Below, one piece after another: positions 52,519 through 61,022 of a stretch of 64,000 nucleotides of DNA. Source of the stretch: Variovorax sp. OK212 (GTDB taxonomy: Bacteria > Pseudomonadota > Gammaproteobacteria > Burkholderiales > Burkholderiaceae_C); assembly GCF_900112425.1 (NCBI RefSeq), contig NZ_FOLP01000028.1:1-64000 (forward strand), written 5' to 3'. Positions within the stretch are counted from its first letter, which is position 1. Each line of letters starts with the position of its first letter. The position numbers and the translations under genes are program-made. Below the pieces are notes generated by a model that worked only from the letters and a program-made list of their open reading frames with translations, ran no database searches and had not been told where the DNA came from.

Positions 52519-54075
52519 ATGCAGGGTACCCAACTGCTCAAGCGGGCAGTGCAATGCAGCGCATCGCGCATCGCCACCATCAGCGGCGACCGCCAGCGAA
52601 CCTGGCGGGAAGTCGGCGAGCGCGTGCCGCGCATGGCCGCCGCGCTGCGCTCGCTCGGCGTGCAGGACGGTGCCTTCGTCGCCATCCTGGCAATGAACTG
52701 CGACCGCTACCTCGAGCTGTTCTTTGCCGTGCCCTGGGCCGGCGGCGCGCTGGCGCCGCTCAACGTCCGATGGTCGGCCGTGGAAAACGTCTACGCGCTG
52801 ACAGACTCGAATGCCGAGGTGCTGTTCGTGGACGACAGCTTCCTGGAGCAGGTCGACTTTCTGCGCGCCGAGCGCCCCGGCATCCGCCACTTCATCTACC
52901 TGGGCGACGGCCCCACGCCCGCCGGCATGCTGTCGTACGAAGAGCTGGTGGCCCAGCACGCGCCCATGCCCGATGCCGACCGCAAGGAAGACGACCTCTA
53001 CGTCATCTTCTACACCGGCGGCACCACCGCCCACCCCAAGGGCGTGGCCATGTCGCACCGCGGCGTGTACCTGGCCACCTGCTGCTACCTGGCGCTGCTG
53101 CCCAGCGTGGAAGACCTCACCTTCCTCTACGTGGCCGGCTACTTTCACTTTGCCGGTGCCAGCGCGCTCTGGTACATCACCATGGCCGCGGGCACGCACG
53201 CCATTCTTCCCAAGTTCGAGGCGCTGCCCGTCATGAAGGCCATTGGCCAGCACCGCGTGACCAACGCCGTGCTGGTGCCCACCATGGTCAACATGCTGCT
53301 GAGCCATCCGGACTTCAAGCAGTACGACCTCAGCAGCCTGAAGACCTGCATCTACGGCGGCTCGCCCATGCCCGAAGGGCTCATGCTGCGCGCCATGGAG
53401 ATGGTGCCGACCTGGGGCTTCTATCAGATCTACGGCATGACAGAGACCGGCGGCTTTGCCACCATGCTGCGCTGGCGCGACCACATCGTCTCGGGTGAAA
53501 AGGCCTCGCGCCTGCGCTCGGCCGGGCAGGCCGGCTTCGGCAACGAGGTGCGCGTGGTGCGCATCGAAGGCGACGACGCCGACGTGGGCGAAATCGGCGA
53601 GATCATCGTGCGCAGCGACTTCCTCATGACGGGCTACCTGAACAACCCCGAGGCCACCGCCGCCTGCCTGCGCGACGGCTGGATGCACACCGGCGACGCC
53701 GGCTACCTCGACGCCGACGGCTTCCTGTACGTGGCCGACCGCGTGAAAGACATGATCGTGAGCGGCGGCGAAAACGTCTACTCCATCGAGCCCGAGCGCG
53801 CGCTCTTCCTGCACAAGGCCGTGCGCGAGGCCGCCGTCATCGGCATTCCCAGCGAGCAGTGGGGCGAGGCCGTGCACGCCGTGGTGGTGCTGAAGGACGG
53901 CGCCAGCGCCACGGCGGAAGAACTCATTGCGCATTGCCGCACGCTCATCGGCGGCTACAAGTGCCCGCGCAGCATCGAGTTCCGTGCCGATCCGCTGCCC
54001 GTCACGCCCGTGGGCAAGGTGCGCAAGAACGTGCTGCGCGACCCGTACTGGGCCGGCCACGAACGCAAGATCTGA
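52519..54075 (+). CDS. AMP-forming acyl-CoA synthetase/ligase
   Basis: A 518-residue ANL enzyme. The P-loop is IFYTGGTTAHPKG (Thr-Gly-Gly-Thr-Thr variant, ~160-172), the adenylate region IYGMTETGG, the hinge GWMHTGDAGYLDADGFLYVADRVKDMIVSGGENVYSIEPE, and the C-terminal Lys PVTPVGKVRKNVL. It lies directly before the AliB-like dehydrogenase, so it may supply that enzyme's substrate and compete with the 33,370 gene for the AliA role. A typical GGA-type ribosome-binding site (ACCGAGGAACGACC) precedes it. Confidence 0.92.
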   Translation: MQGTQLLKRAVQCSASRIATISGDRQRTWREVGERVPRMAAALRSLGVQDGAFVAILAMNCDRYLELFFAVPWAGGALAPLNVRWSAVENVYALTDSNAEVLFVDDSFLEQVDFLRAERPGIRHFIYLGDGPTPAGMLSYEELVAQHAPMPDADRKEDDLYVIFYTGGTTAHPKGVAMSHRGVYLATCCYLALLPSVEDLTFLYVAGYFHFAGASALWYITMAAGTHAILPKFEALPVMKAIGQHRVTNAVLVPTMVNMLLSHPDFKQYDLSSLKTCIYGGSPMPEGLMLRAMEMVPTWGFYQIYGMTETGGFATMLRWRDHIVSGEKASRLRSAGQAGFGNEVRVVRIEGDDADVGEIGEIIVRSDFLMTGYLNNPEATAACLRDGWMHTGDAGYLDADGFLYVADRVKDMIVSGGENVYSIEPERALFLHKAVREAAVIGIPSEQWGEAVHAVVVLKDGASATAEELIAHCRTLIGGYKCPRSIEFRADPLPVTPVGKVRKNVLRDPYWAGHERKI

Positions 54076-54121
54076 GAACGCCCGGAACAGCATCTGTGAA
54101 AGCCGTTCACGCCGCAAACCG

Positions 54122-54133
54122 TACGGCAGCGAA
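54122..54133 (+). promoter_or_regulatory. TACGGTAGCGTA-type motif before the AliB-like gene
   Basis: TACGGCAGCGAA matches 10 of 12 and sits in the 121-nt gap after the ligase, 63 nt before the ATG. It suggests the dehydrogenase operon has its own promoter. Confidence 0.55.
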
Positions 54134-54196
54134 CAACAATCGATGCGCCCGGCTCCGCTTGCCGCGCGCGACCTTCAACCTCAACGAGACAACCCG

Positions 54197-55348
54197 ATGG
54201 TATTGAACGACGACCAGAGAGCGCTGCAGGAATCCGCGCGCCGCTTCGCCCGCGAGCGCCTGCTGCCCGACTACCAGAAGCGCGAGAAGATCGGCGTGCT
54301 CGACCGCGGCCTGCTCGCCGAAATGGGCAGCCTCGGCCTCATCGGCGTCGACCTGCCCGAGCGCCTGGGCGGCCTGGGGGCCGACGCTGTCACCACCGGC
54401 ATCATTGCGGAAGAGCTGGCCTACGGCGACTTCAACATCAGCGCCGTGCCGGTGGGCGTGTCGCTCAACGCCGCCATTCTCATTCGCCATGCGCAGCCCG
54501 ACGTGGTCGAGGAATGGGTGCCGCGCATGATCCGCGGCGAGGCCGTGGTCGCCATCTGCCTGACCGAGCCGCGCGGCGGCTCCGACGCCAGCAACCTGCA
54601 GATGAAGGCGCGCCGCGACGGCGACCACTACATCATCAACGGCGAGAAAACCTCCATCACCTTCGCCGACCGCGCCGATGCCTACCTCATCTTCGCGCGC
54701 ACCGGCCGGCCCGAAGACGGCGCCAAGGGCGTGTCCGCCTTCTTCATTCCCGCGAGCACGCCCGGCATCCAGCGCACGCACTTCGACGACGTGGGCAGCG
54801 CCATCATCGGGCGCGGCTCTGTGTTCGTTGACGATGTGAAGGTGCCCGCCAGCCACCGCCTGGGCGACGAGGGCAAGGGCTTCACGCAGGTGATGCAGGG
54901 CTTCGACTACAGCCGCGCGCTCATCGCGTTGCAGTGCTGCGGCGCGGCGCAAGCCTCGCTCGACGAGGCGTGGGCCTACGCCAAGGAACGCGAGGCCTTC
55001 GGCCGGCCCATCGGCCAGTTCCAGGGCGTGACCTTTCCGCTGGCCGAAGGCGAGTCGCACATTGCCGCGGTGCGCCAGCTGTCTTTTCACGCGCTGGCGC
55101 TGCGCGACGCGGGCCAGCCGCACACCAGCGAGGCCGCCATGGTGAAGTGGATGGGCCCCAAGACCGCGTTCGACGTGATCCACCAGTGCCTGCTGACCTT
55201 CGGGCACTACGGCTGGTCCAAGGACCTGCCGCACCAGCAGCGCATGCGCGACGTGATGGGTCTGGAAATTGGCGACGGCACCGCCGGCATCATGAAGCTT
55301 GTGATTGCGCGGCAGCGCATCGGCCGCGCGGCGGTGCAGTACCTCTGA
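54197..55348 (+). CDS. aliB: Acyl-CoA dehydrogenase, probable cyclohexanecarboxyl-CoA dehydrogenase
   Basis: A 383-residue FAD enzyme introducing the first ring double bond. FAD/substrate motifs are AICLTEPRGGSDASNLQMKA and INGEKTSITFADRADAYLIFART. The stretches DDVGSAIIGRGSVFVDDVKVPA and GKGFTQVMQGFDYSRALIALQCC agree with AliB-type proteins as I remember them. The usual catalytic-Glu loop (YEGT) reads IGDGTAGI, giving Asp360 in place of Glu. An Asp base is something I recall for alicyclic acyl-CoA dehydrogenases. ATG start with GAGAC upstream. It heads a five-gene set ending at the crotonase. Confidence 0.85.
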   Translation: MVLNDDQRALQESARRFARERLLPDYQKREKIGVLDRGLLAEMGSLGLIGVDLPERLGGLGADAVTTGIIAEELAYGDFNISAVPVGVSLNAAILIRHAQPDVVEEWVPRMIRGEAVVAICLTEPRGGSDASNLQMKARRDGDHYIINGEKTSITFADRADAYLIFARTGRPEDGAKGVSAFFIPASTPGIQRTHFDDVGSAIIGRGSVFVDDVKVPASHRLGDEGKGFTQVMQGFDYSRALIALQCCGAAQASLDEAWAYAKEREAFGRPIGQFQGVTFPLAEGESHIAAVRQLSFHALALRDAGQPHTSEAAMVKWMGPKTAFDVIHQCLLTFGHYGWSKDLPHQQRMRDVMGLEIGDGTAGIMKLVIARQRIGRAAVQYL

Positions 55349-55373
55349 CACGGCGCCACAGGCACATACCGCC

Positions 55374-56003
55374 ATGAAGATCGTGCTCGTGCGCCACGGA
55401 CGCCCCGACGAAGACGACAGCGAACGCCCGCACGACCCGCCGCTGCGCGCCGACGGCCACGCACAGGCCGAGGCCGTGGCGGCGCGGCTGGCGCAGGAAG
55501 GCATCACGCGCATCGTCAGCAGCCCGATGGCGCGCGCCGCGCAGACCGCGCAGCCGCTGGCCCGCTTGCTGGGCCTGTCGGTGGAAACCATCGACGGCTG
55601 GGCCGAGGCCGACCGCCACGTGGCGCGCTACCGCTCCACCGAAACCTTGCGCGCGCTCGGCGAAGGCGAATGGCGACGCTTCATGGCCGACCCCATTGCG
55701 TACTTCGGCGGCGACAGCGCGAGCTTTCGCAGTGCAGTGCTGGGCGCGCTGGCCGCCACGGTCGAAGCCGGCCCCGCCAACTCCAGCAAGGCCCACGTGG
55801 CCGTGTTCACCCACGGCCTGCCCATCAACGTGGTGCTGTCGCACGCGCTGGGCCTGGAGCGCATCGTTCACTTCGCGCCCGGCTATGCGTCGATGACGCG
55901 GCTGCGCATCTTGCACACCGCCGCCGAGCCGCATGCCATTGGCGTGGCCAGCGTGAACGAGCGCGGCCACCTGCCTCCCACGCCTCCCACACCCATTCAC
56001 TGA
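55374..56003 (+). CDS. Histidine phosphatase (phosphoglycerate mutase-like)
   Basis: A 209-residue protein. LVRHGRPD at ~5-12 contains the phosphorylated His of the RHG motif. Second-His FTHGLPINVVLSHALG is near 145, and SSPMARAAQTAQPLA is the phosphate-pocket Arg segment. The family includes mutases and phosphatases; mutase activity is unlikely at this size and context. Together with the kinase-like and unknown proteins that follow, it forms a set next to acyl-CoA dehydrogenases. The C-terminus is Pro/Thr-rich. Confidence 0.86.
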   Translation: MKIVLVRHGRPDEDDSERPHDPPLRADGHAQAEAVAARLAQEGITRIVSSPMARAAQTAQPLARLLGLSVETIDGWAEADRHVARYRSTETLRALGEGEWRRFMADPIAYFGGDSASFRSAVLGALAATVEAGPANSSKAHVAVFTHGLPINVVLSHALGLERIVHFAPGYASMTRLRILHTAAEPHAIGVASVNERGHLPPTPPTPIH

Positions 56004-56009
56004 GCCTGC

Positions 56010-57044
56010 ATGACCACGCTGATAGACGACACGACCCTGGCGCCCAAGATCGCCGACTACCTGGCCACGCAGCTCGGCCACGCCGTGACCGTGGGCGCCG
56101 TGCGACGCTTTCCGGTCGGCTTCTCGTGGCTGACCTATGCGGTGCCCGTGACCGACATCGACGGTGACGGCGCCACGCGCGAACTCATCCTGCGGCTGGG
56201 CCCCGACTACGGCCTGTTCGCCCCCTACAGCGCCGGCCCGCAGGTGCTCTCCATGCAGTCGCTCGAAGGCAGCGCCGTGCCCGTGCCGCGCGCCTTCTGG
56301 AGCAGCGACGACCCCTCGATACTCGGCGCGCCCTTCATGTTCTGCGAGAAGGTCTCGGGCGACGCGGTGGTGCCCTGGGTCTCGGCCAACGAGCCGGGGC
56401 TGGAAGAGGGCTACCGCAAGCAACTGGCCGAACAGTTCATCGACGCGCTGGCCGCGCTGCACTGCGTGCCCTGGCGAACCAAGCCCGTGGCCGCCATGGC
56501 GCACGGCATCACCGCCGGGAACGCGGCGCTGCTCAACGTCGAGCACTGGGAGTCGCAGATCGCGCGCTGGGCCATGCGCCCCTATCCGCAGGCCGAATGG
56601 GGCCTGCGCTGGCTCAAGGCGCACTGCCCGGTGGCGCCGCGCGTGGCCATCGTGCATGGCGACTACCGCACCGGCAACTTCCTGGAACAGAACGGGCGCA
56701 TCACCGCCATCCTCGACTGGGAGCTGGTGCACCTGGGCGACCCGCACGAAGACCTGGGCTGGGCCAGCCTGCCCATGTACATGGGCGGCAGCAAGCTCAT
56801 CTGCCGGCTGGCCGAGCCCGACTGGTTCTACGCCCGCTATGCCGAGAAGGCCGGCTTCGAGGTGTCGATGCGCTCGGTGCGCTACTACCAGGCGCTGTCG
56901 CTGCTCAAGCTCGCGGCCACCCACATGGCGGCCGCGCGCTGCTTCGAGGAAGGGCGCTTCAACGACATGCGCATGCCGGCCATGGGCAGCCAGATTGCCA
57001 CCTGCCTGCGCCAGATGGAAAAAACGATCGAGGCCGCACCATGA
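56010..57044 (+). CDS. Aminoglycoside-phosphotransferase-fold kinase-like protein (ACAD10/11 type)
   Basis: A 344-residue protein of the APH fold. Catalytic loop VAIVHGDYRTGNFLEQ (His-Gly-Asp...Asn) is at ~215 and the metal-binding Asp is in ITAILDWELVHLGDPHEDLGW. The N-lobe Lys equivalent is uncertain. Proteins of this type are fused to acyl-CoA dehydrogenases in animal ACAD10/11, where kinase and phosphatase modules phosphorylate a 4-hydroxy acyl-CoA and eliminate phosphate. Here phosphatase-like, kinase-like and dehydrogenase genes are adjacent, which suggests a similar hydroxy-acid route. It overlaps the next gene by 4 nt. Confidence 0.86.
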   Translation: MTTLIDDTTLAPKIADYLATQLGHAVTVGAVRRFPVGFSWLTYAVPVTDIDGDGATRELILRLGPDYGLFAPYSAGPQVLSMQSLEGSAVPVPRAFWSSDDPSILGAPFMFCEKVSGDAVVPWVSANEPGLEEGYRKQLAEQFIDALAALHCVPWRTKPVAAMAHGITAGNAALLNVEHWESQIARWAMRPYPQAEWGLRWLKAHCPVAPRVAIVHGDYRTGNFLEQNGRITAILDWELVHLGDPHEDLGWASLPMYMGGSKLICRLAEPDWFYARYAEKAGFEVSMRSVRYYQALSLLKLAATHMAAARCFEEGRFNDMRMPAMGSQIATCLRQMEKTIEAAP

Positions 57045-57535
57045 ACAACTCCTTTGCCCGCCTGATCGACGGCATGAACGCCACCCTGCGCAGCGAGGTG
57101 CTCAGCCGCCTCGACGACGAGTTTGCGCGCGGCCAGGTGTTCGGCGTCATCAACCTGCTGAACACCTTCAAGGTGCGCGCCGACTGGTCGGCCGGCTTCC
57201 TGCTGGAGCAACTGGCCGTGCAGCGCATCGCGCTGGACGGCGTGGCCGCGCTCATGCAGGGCCGGCCCGAAGCGGCCTCGCTGCCCGCGCTGCCCACGGG
57301 CGCCATGCCGGCCGCGGTGCCCATTGCCGAGCTGCTTGCGCAGCGCGACAGCGCCAACCGCGCCATTGGCGACCTGCTCGGCTGGCTCGACGCGCAACGC
57401 GCGCAACTGCCGGCGCAGGTTGCCGCCGACATCGAACAGCTGCTGCGCACCGCCATGCGCAGCGAGCTCGCCATTGAACTGAAGAACTCGCCGCGCCCGC
57501 TGTTCGCGGAAATGTCCAGCGGGTCCGAAGACTGA
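57041..57535 (+). CDS. Unknown protein linked to the kinase-like gene
   Basis: A 164-residue protein with no recognised family. It starts with the ATG that overlaps the kinase-like stop (ATGA). Sequence is mostly predicted helix (MNNSFARLIDGMNATLRSEVLSRLDDEF..., IGDLLGWLDAQRAQLPAQVAADIEQLL), with a Pro/Ala linker at ~80-95 and an acidic C-terminus. No signal peptide, no Cys or His cluster. Strict coupling to the kinase-like gene suggests a partner subunit. Confidence 0.75.
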   Translation: MNNSFARLIDGMNATLRSEVLSRLDDEFARGQVFGVINLLNTFKVRADWSAGFLLEQLAVQRIALDGVAALMQGRPEAASLPALPTGAMPAAVPIAELLAQRDSANRAIGDLLGWLDAQRAQLPAQVAADIEQLLRTAMRSELAIELKNSPRPLFAEMSSGSED

Positions 57536-57616
57536 TTGCGCACGTCGCGCACCCACCACCTATTCACCACCGAGCCGGCCGTCCAGTGCCGGCGTGGCCC
57601 ATCAGGAGACAACCCC

Positions 57617-58834
57617 ATGATTCGCTGCTCAAGAAGACTCGTCTCGCAGGTGGCCGCCGCCGCCGCGCTGGCGCTGGCATTGCCGCTCGCTGCCCAGGCC
57701 CAGGCCCAGGCCACCGGCCCCATCAAGATCGGCGTGCTCACCATCGACGCCGGCCCCTTCGCCACCTACGCCAGCCTGGTCGAAGACTCTTCGCGCGCCG
57801 CGGTGGAAATACTCAACGCCGAGGGCGGCGCGCTGGGCCGCAAGTTCGAGGTGGTGGTGCAGTCGCATGCCGGCACGCCATCGAGCGCCATTGCCGCCGT
57901 CAACCGGCTGGTGCAGCAGGGCGGCGTGAGCTTTGTGACGGGGCAGACGCCCACCTCGCACTCGCTCGCCATTTCGCCCAAGCTGGCCGCGCTCAACGCG
58001 CTGATGATCGACGTGTACTCCCAGGGCGACGACCTCATGACCAAGGCCTGCCAGCCCAACTTCTTCCGCGTGACCACGCCCGACAGCGTGTACGCCGCCA
58101 TGCTGCGCGAGTTCGTCAAGAAGTCCGGCGCCAAGACCTGGAACATGATCTCGCCCGACTACGCCGTGGGCCACACCTTTGCCGCCAAGTTCACCGACAT
58201 CGTGAAAGAGCAGGGCGGCACCGTGCAGATGAGCCTCTTTGCCGCGCAGGGCACCAACGACTTCGGCAGCTACATCACGCAACTGTCGAAGCCGGCCGAC
58301 GCGCTCATGGTCACGCTCTACATGTCCGACGGCAACTCCTTCGCCAAGCAGCAGAAGCAGTTCGGCCTGTTCAGCAAATACAAGACCGTGCTGGGCAACG
58401 GCTTTGCCACCGAGTTCCAGCTGGCCGCGCAGGGCGATTCCGTGCTGGGCGTGCTCAACGGCCTGAGCTACCACAACACCATGCCGGGCGAGCGCAACGC
58501 CGCCTTCGTCAAGTCTTACGAGGCGCACTTCAAGCGCAAGCCCATCTACACCGACGCCGACATGATGGTTGCCATGGAAGTGCTGCGCGCCGCCATCGTC
58601 AAGGCCAAGTCGACCGACGTGGCAGCGGTGCGCACCGCGCTGGCCGGCCTGAAGACGCCCACCATCTTCGGCGACGTGGAAATGCGCGCCGCCGACCACA
58701 CGCTGATTCGCCAGCTGGGCGTGGCCGAGGTGGTGCGCACGCCAGACGGCAAGGCCACGACCTTTGCCATGCGTTCTGTAGAGCCCGGCACGGCCCTCTT
58801 TCCGCCGCCGAGCCCGGAGTGCAAGATGCAATGA
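57617..58834 (+). CDS. Orphan Liv-type periplasmic binding protein
   Basis: A 405-residue receptor with a clear signal peptide (MIRCSRRLVSQVAAAAALALALPLAAQAQAQ). IKIGVLTIDAGPFATYASLVEDSSRAAVEILNAEGGALGRKFEVVVQ is the bilobal receptor start. No permease or ATPase is adjacent; it may feed one of the two complete systems in the window. An AGGAG site precedes the ATG. It may have had its own ABC system elsewhere; the ligand is likely a pathway acid. Confidence 0.91.
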   Translation: MIRCSRRLVSQVAAAAALALALPLAAQAQAQATGPIKIGVLTIDAGPFATYASLVEDSSRAAVEILNAEGGALGRKFEVVVQSHAGTPSSAIAAVNRLVQQGGVSFVTGQTPTSHSLAISPKLAALNALMIDVYSQGDDLMTKACQPNFFRVTTPDSVYAAMLREFVKKSGAKTWNMISPDYAVGHTFAAKFTDIVKEQGGTVQMSLFAAQGTNDFGSYITQLSKPADALMVTLYMSDGNSFAKQQKQFGLFSKYKTVLGNGFATEFQLAAQGDSVLGVLNGLSYHNTMPGERNAAFVKSYEAHFKRKPIYTDADMMVAMEVLRAAIVKAKSTDVAAVRTALAGLKTPTIFGDVEMRAADHTLIRQLGVAEVVRTPDGKATTFAMRSVEPGTALFPPPSPECKMQ

Positions 58835-58877
58835 CCGCCCCGTGCCAACGCCCGCGCGAACACTCACGCCAACACCC

Positions 58878-59663
58878 ATGACCGCTCGCTACCGCACCCT
58901 CGAAGTCCACCGCCACGCAGACGGCTTTGCCACCCTGGTGCTCAACCGCCCGGAGCAGCGCAACACGCTCTCCAACGAGCTGCGCGGCGAAATGGTCGCG
59001 GCCATTGCGGCGCTGGAGGCCGACCCCGGCGTGCGCGTGCTCATCCTCACCGGTGCGGGCCGCGCCTTCAGCGCCGGCATGGACCTGGACGAATGGCGCA
59101 CCTCCGACAAGCTCGCGGCCGGCGCGTACGAAAACGATCCCGTGCAGGCGCTGGGCAGCTTCTCGGGCCCGGTCATCGGCGCCATCAACGGCATGGCCGT
59201 GACCGGCGGCGTGGAAATGGCGCTGGCCTGCGACCTGCTGGTGGCCTCCACGGAAGCCAAGTTTGCCGACACGCACGCCCACGTGGGCCTGCTGCCCGGC
59301 TGGGGCGGCTCCGTGCGCATGGCGCGGCGCATTGGCCTGGCGCGCGCCAAAGAGCTGGCGCTCACCGGCCGCTTTCTGGGCGCGGAAGAGGCGCTGGCCT
59401 GGGGCTTCGTCAACCACGTCGTGCCGCCGGACCAACTGATGGCCAAGGCCGAATCCATCGCACGGCAAATGGCCGCCGCCGTGCCTGAAACGCTGGTCGC
59501 CTACAAGCGCGTGCTCGACGAAGGCGCCGCCTTGCCCTTCGCGGAGGCGCTGGCGTATGAGCGCCAGGCCTCGCTGGAGAACAACGCGCGCGTCAGCGGC
59601 GAGACCATCGACGCGCACGTGGCGGCGATGGTGGCGCGGCGCAAGAAAGAAGCGCCGCGCTGA
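58878..59663 (+). CDS. Enoyl-CoA hydratase/isomerase family protein
   Basis: A 261-residue crotonase starting MTARYRTLEVHRHADGF. Oxyanion motif AFSAGMDLDEW, first Glu segment GGVEMALACDLLVA kept, second position reads ADTHAHVGLLPGWGG with no Glu. One of the two hydratase acids is therefore changed. It could be the hydratase acting after the AliB-like enzyme (BadK role), but the change makes this uncertain. It ends the plus-strand set; the gene downstream is convergent. Confidence 0.88.
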   Translation: MTARYRTLEVHRHADGFATLVLNRPEQRNTLSNELRGEMVAAIAALEADPGVRVLILTGAGRAFSAGMDLDEWRTSDKLAAGAYENDPVQALGSFSGPVIGAINGMAVTGGVEMALACDLLVASTEAKFADTHAHVGLLPGWGGSVRMARRIGLARAKELALTGRFLGAEEALAWGFVNHVVPPDQLMAKAESIARQMAAAVPETLVAYKRVLDEGAALPFAEALAYERQASLENNARVSGETIDAHVAAMVARRKKEAPR

Positions 59664-59709
59664 AAGGGCTCCAGCAGCCCATTTCTCAGGTTCTCAGGTT
59701 CTCAAGTTC

Positions 59710-60825
59710 TCAGATCGGCGGATGCTGCTGCACCGCCTCGTACGCCGCAAAGCCCTTGCCCACGCCGTACTCGATGATCCCGTAACCCACCTCGTCCCCG
59801 TCGCGCACCTCGATCACCTGGTCGGCCAGCGTGCGCACGCGCTGGCGCGTGGCCGGGTCTTGCAGGTTCCACACCTCGTGCTCGAAGTAAAGCTTGCCGC
59901 GGTCGTCGCCATGGAACCAGCCGTCGAGCCCGCCATACAGCCCGCCCTTCAGGAAGTACCTGGTCGGCAGCACGCGCACCTGCACCGGCCGCTCGCTGCC
60001 GTCCGCAAACTTCAGGTGCAGCTCCATCGACGCCATCGACTGGCCGTGCGGGTCGTCGTGCCACTGCGCGTTGTGCGTCACGTCCACCAGCTGGTTGCGC
60101 CCCGACGCCTTGCTGCCGGCCGTGAACACCTCTTCGCCCGACAGATAGATCTTCTCGCCCGGCGCACGCTCCTTGAAGAAGATGTGCAGCCCCCGGTTCG
60201 CGAACTGCGCCGTGGTCCAGCAGTAGAAAAAGGGCGGGTAGAAAGTGAGCGGCGGCGTGGTTTCGTCGGTGCGCATTTCGGCGCGCACGCCCCACGAATG
60301 GTCGCGCTGGCCCATCCAGCTCGCGCTGTCGATGTCGATGCGCCGGCCGTCGAATTCGAGCCAGCCGCTGTAGCGCCCCAACTGCTGCCCGCGCGCCATG
60401 TTCTCCGTCACGCGGCCGTCGCGGCGGCGCAGGTGCGCCTTTTCTTCGTGCGCGTTCATGCTCGCGATGAACTCGATGTCGAAGCGAATGCCCGAGTCGT
60501 TGTCGCCCAGCACCAGCCGGTGGCGGCGCAGGCCTTCGAGCACCTGAATCGACAGCGGCCCCACCGTGGTCGTCAACGGGTCAGGCCGCAGCCGGCGCGA
60601 GGCCCTGAAGTTCCACTGCTTGCCCGGCACCGCCACGCCGGCAAAGGCGTCCATCACGTTGCGGTTGGGGTGGTAGCCCAGGCCAATGTCGAAGATCACG
60701 TCGCCGTTTGGCGTGGGGTGGCCGGTGTACCAGAGCCGCTCCATCCAGGCCGGATCGCTGTTGTCGATCTGGTCGAACGTGGTGGGAAGCTGGTGGCCGA
60801 TGAGGTCGTCTTGAGGGGTCAGCAT
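59710..60825 (-). CDS. Unknown beta-rich protein resembling CrtC/DUF7064-type domains
   Basis: A 371-residue protein with no signal peptide. SASWMGQRDHSWGVRAEM (~168-185) is a motif I associate with hydroxyneurosporene-synthase-like and DUF7064 beta-barrel proteins; this link is from memory and tentative. The remainder is rich in short strands with Trp/Tyr/Gly. It has a single-gene promoter with a perfect shared motif 39 nt upstream, so it is probably part of the regulon. A hydratase or lipid-binding function is possible. Confidence 0.75.
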   Translation of the reverse strand: MLTPQDDLIGHQLPTTFDQIDNSDPAWMERLWYTGHPTPNGDVIFDIGLGYHPNRNVMDAFAGVAVPGKQWNFRASRRLRPDPLTTTVGPLSIQVLEGLRRHRLVLGDNDSGIRFDIEFIASMNAHEEKAHLRRRDGRVTENMARGQQLGRYSGWLEFDGRRIDIDSASWMGQRDHSWGVRAEMRTDETTPPLTFYPPFFYCWTTAQFANRGLHIFFKERAPGEKIYLSGEEVFTAGSKASGRNQLVDVTHNAQWHDDPHGQSMASMELHLKFADGSERPVQVRVLPTRYFLKGGLYGGLDGWFHGDDRGKLYFEHEVWNLQDPATRQRVRTLADQVIEVRDGDEVGYGIIEYGVGKGFAAYEAVQQHPPI

Positions 60826-60864
60826 GGGTGTGCGCGAGGGCCTTGGGAGGGTGGTCGATTCTAA

Positions 60865-60876
60865 TACGGTAGCGTA
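60865..60876 (+). promoter_or_regulatory. Perfect TACGGTAGCGTA motif in the divergent 60.9-kb promoter
   Basis: The exact 12-mer lies 39 nt before the minus start (60,825) and 146 nt before the plus start (61,023). A short inverted repeat GCTAC-N6-GTAGC follows at 60,883-60,898. Confidence 0.65.
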
Positions 60877-61022
60877 TCATCTGCTACAGAACAGTAGCCG
60901 GGTTTGCCCGCACGCCGTGCTCTCTGAAGCGCTTGAAACCGTCCGTGGGCACAGCGCATGTCGCATCGCATTTCGCATTCCATGCCGCATTCATTCCCCC
61001 CAAGAAAAGGAGACAACTTCCC

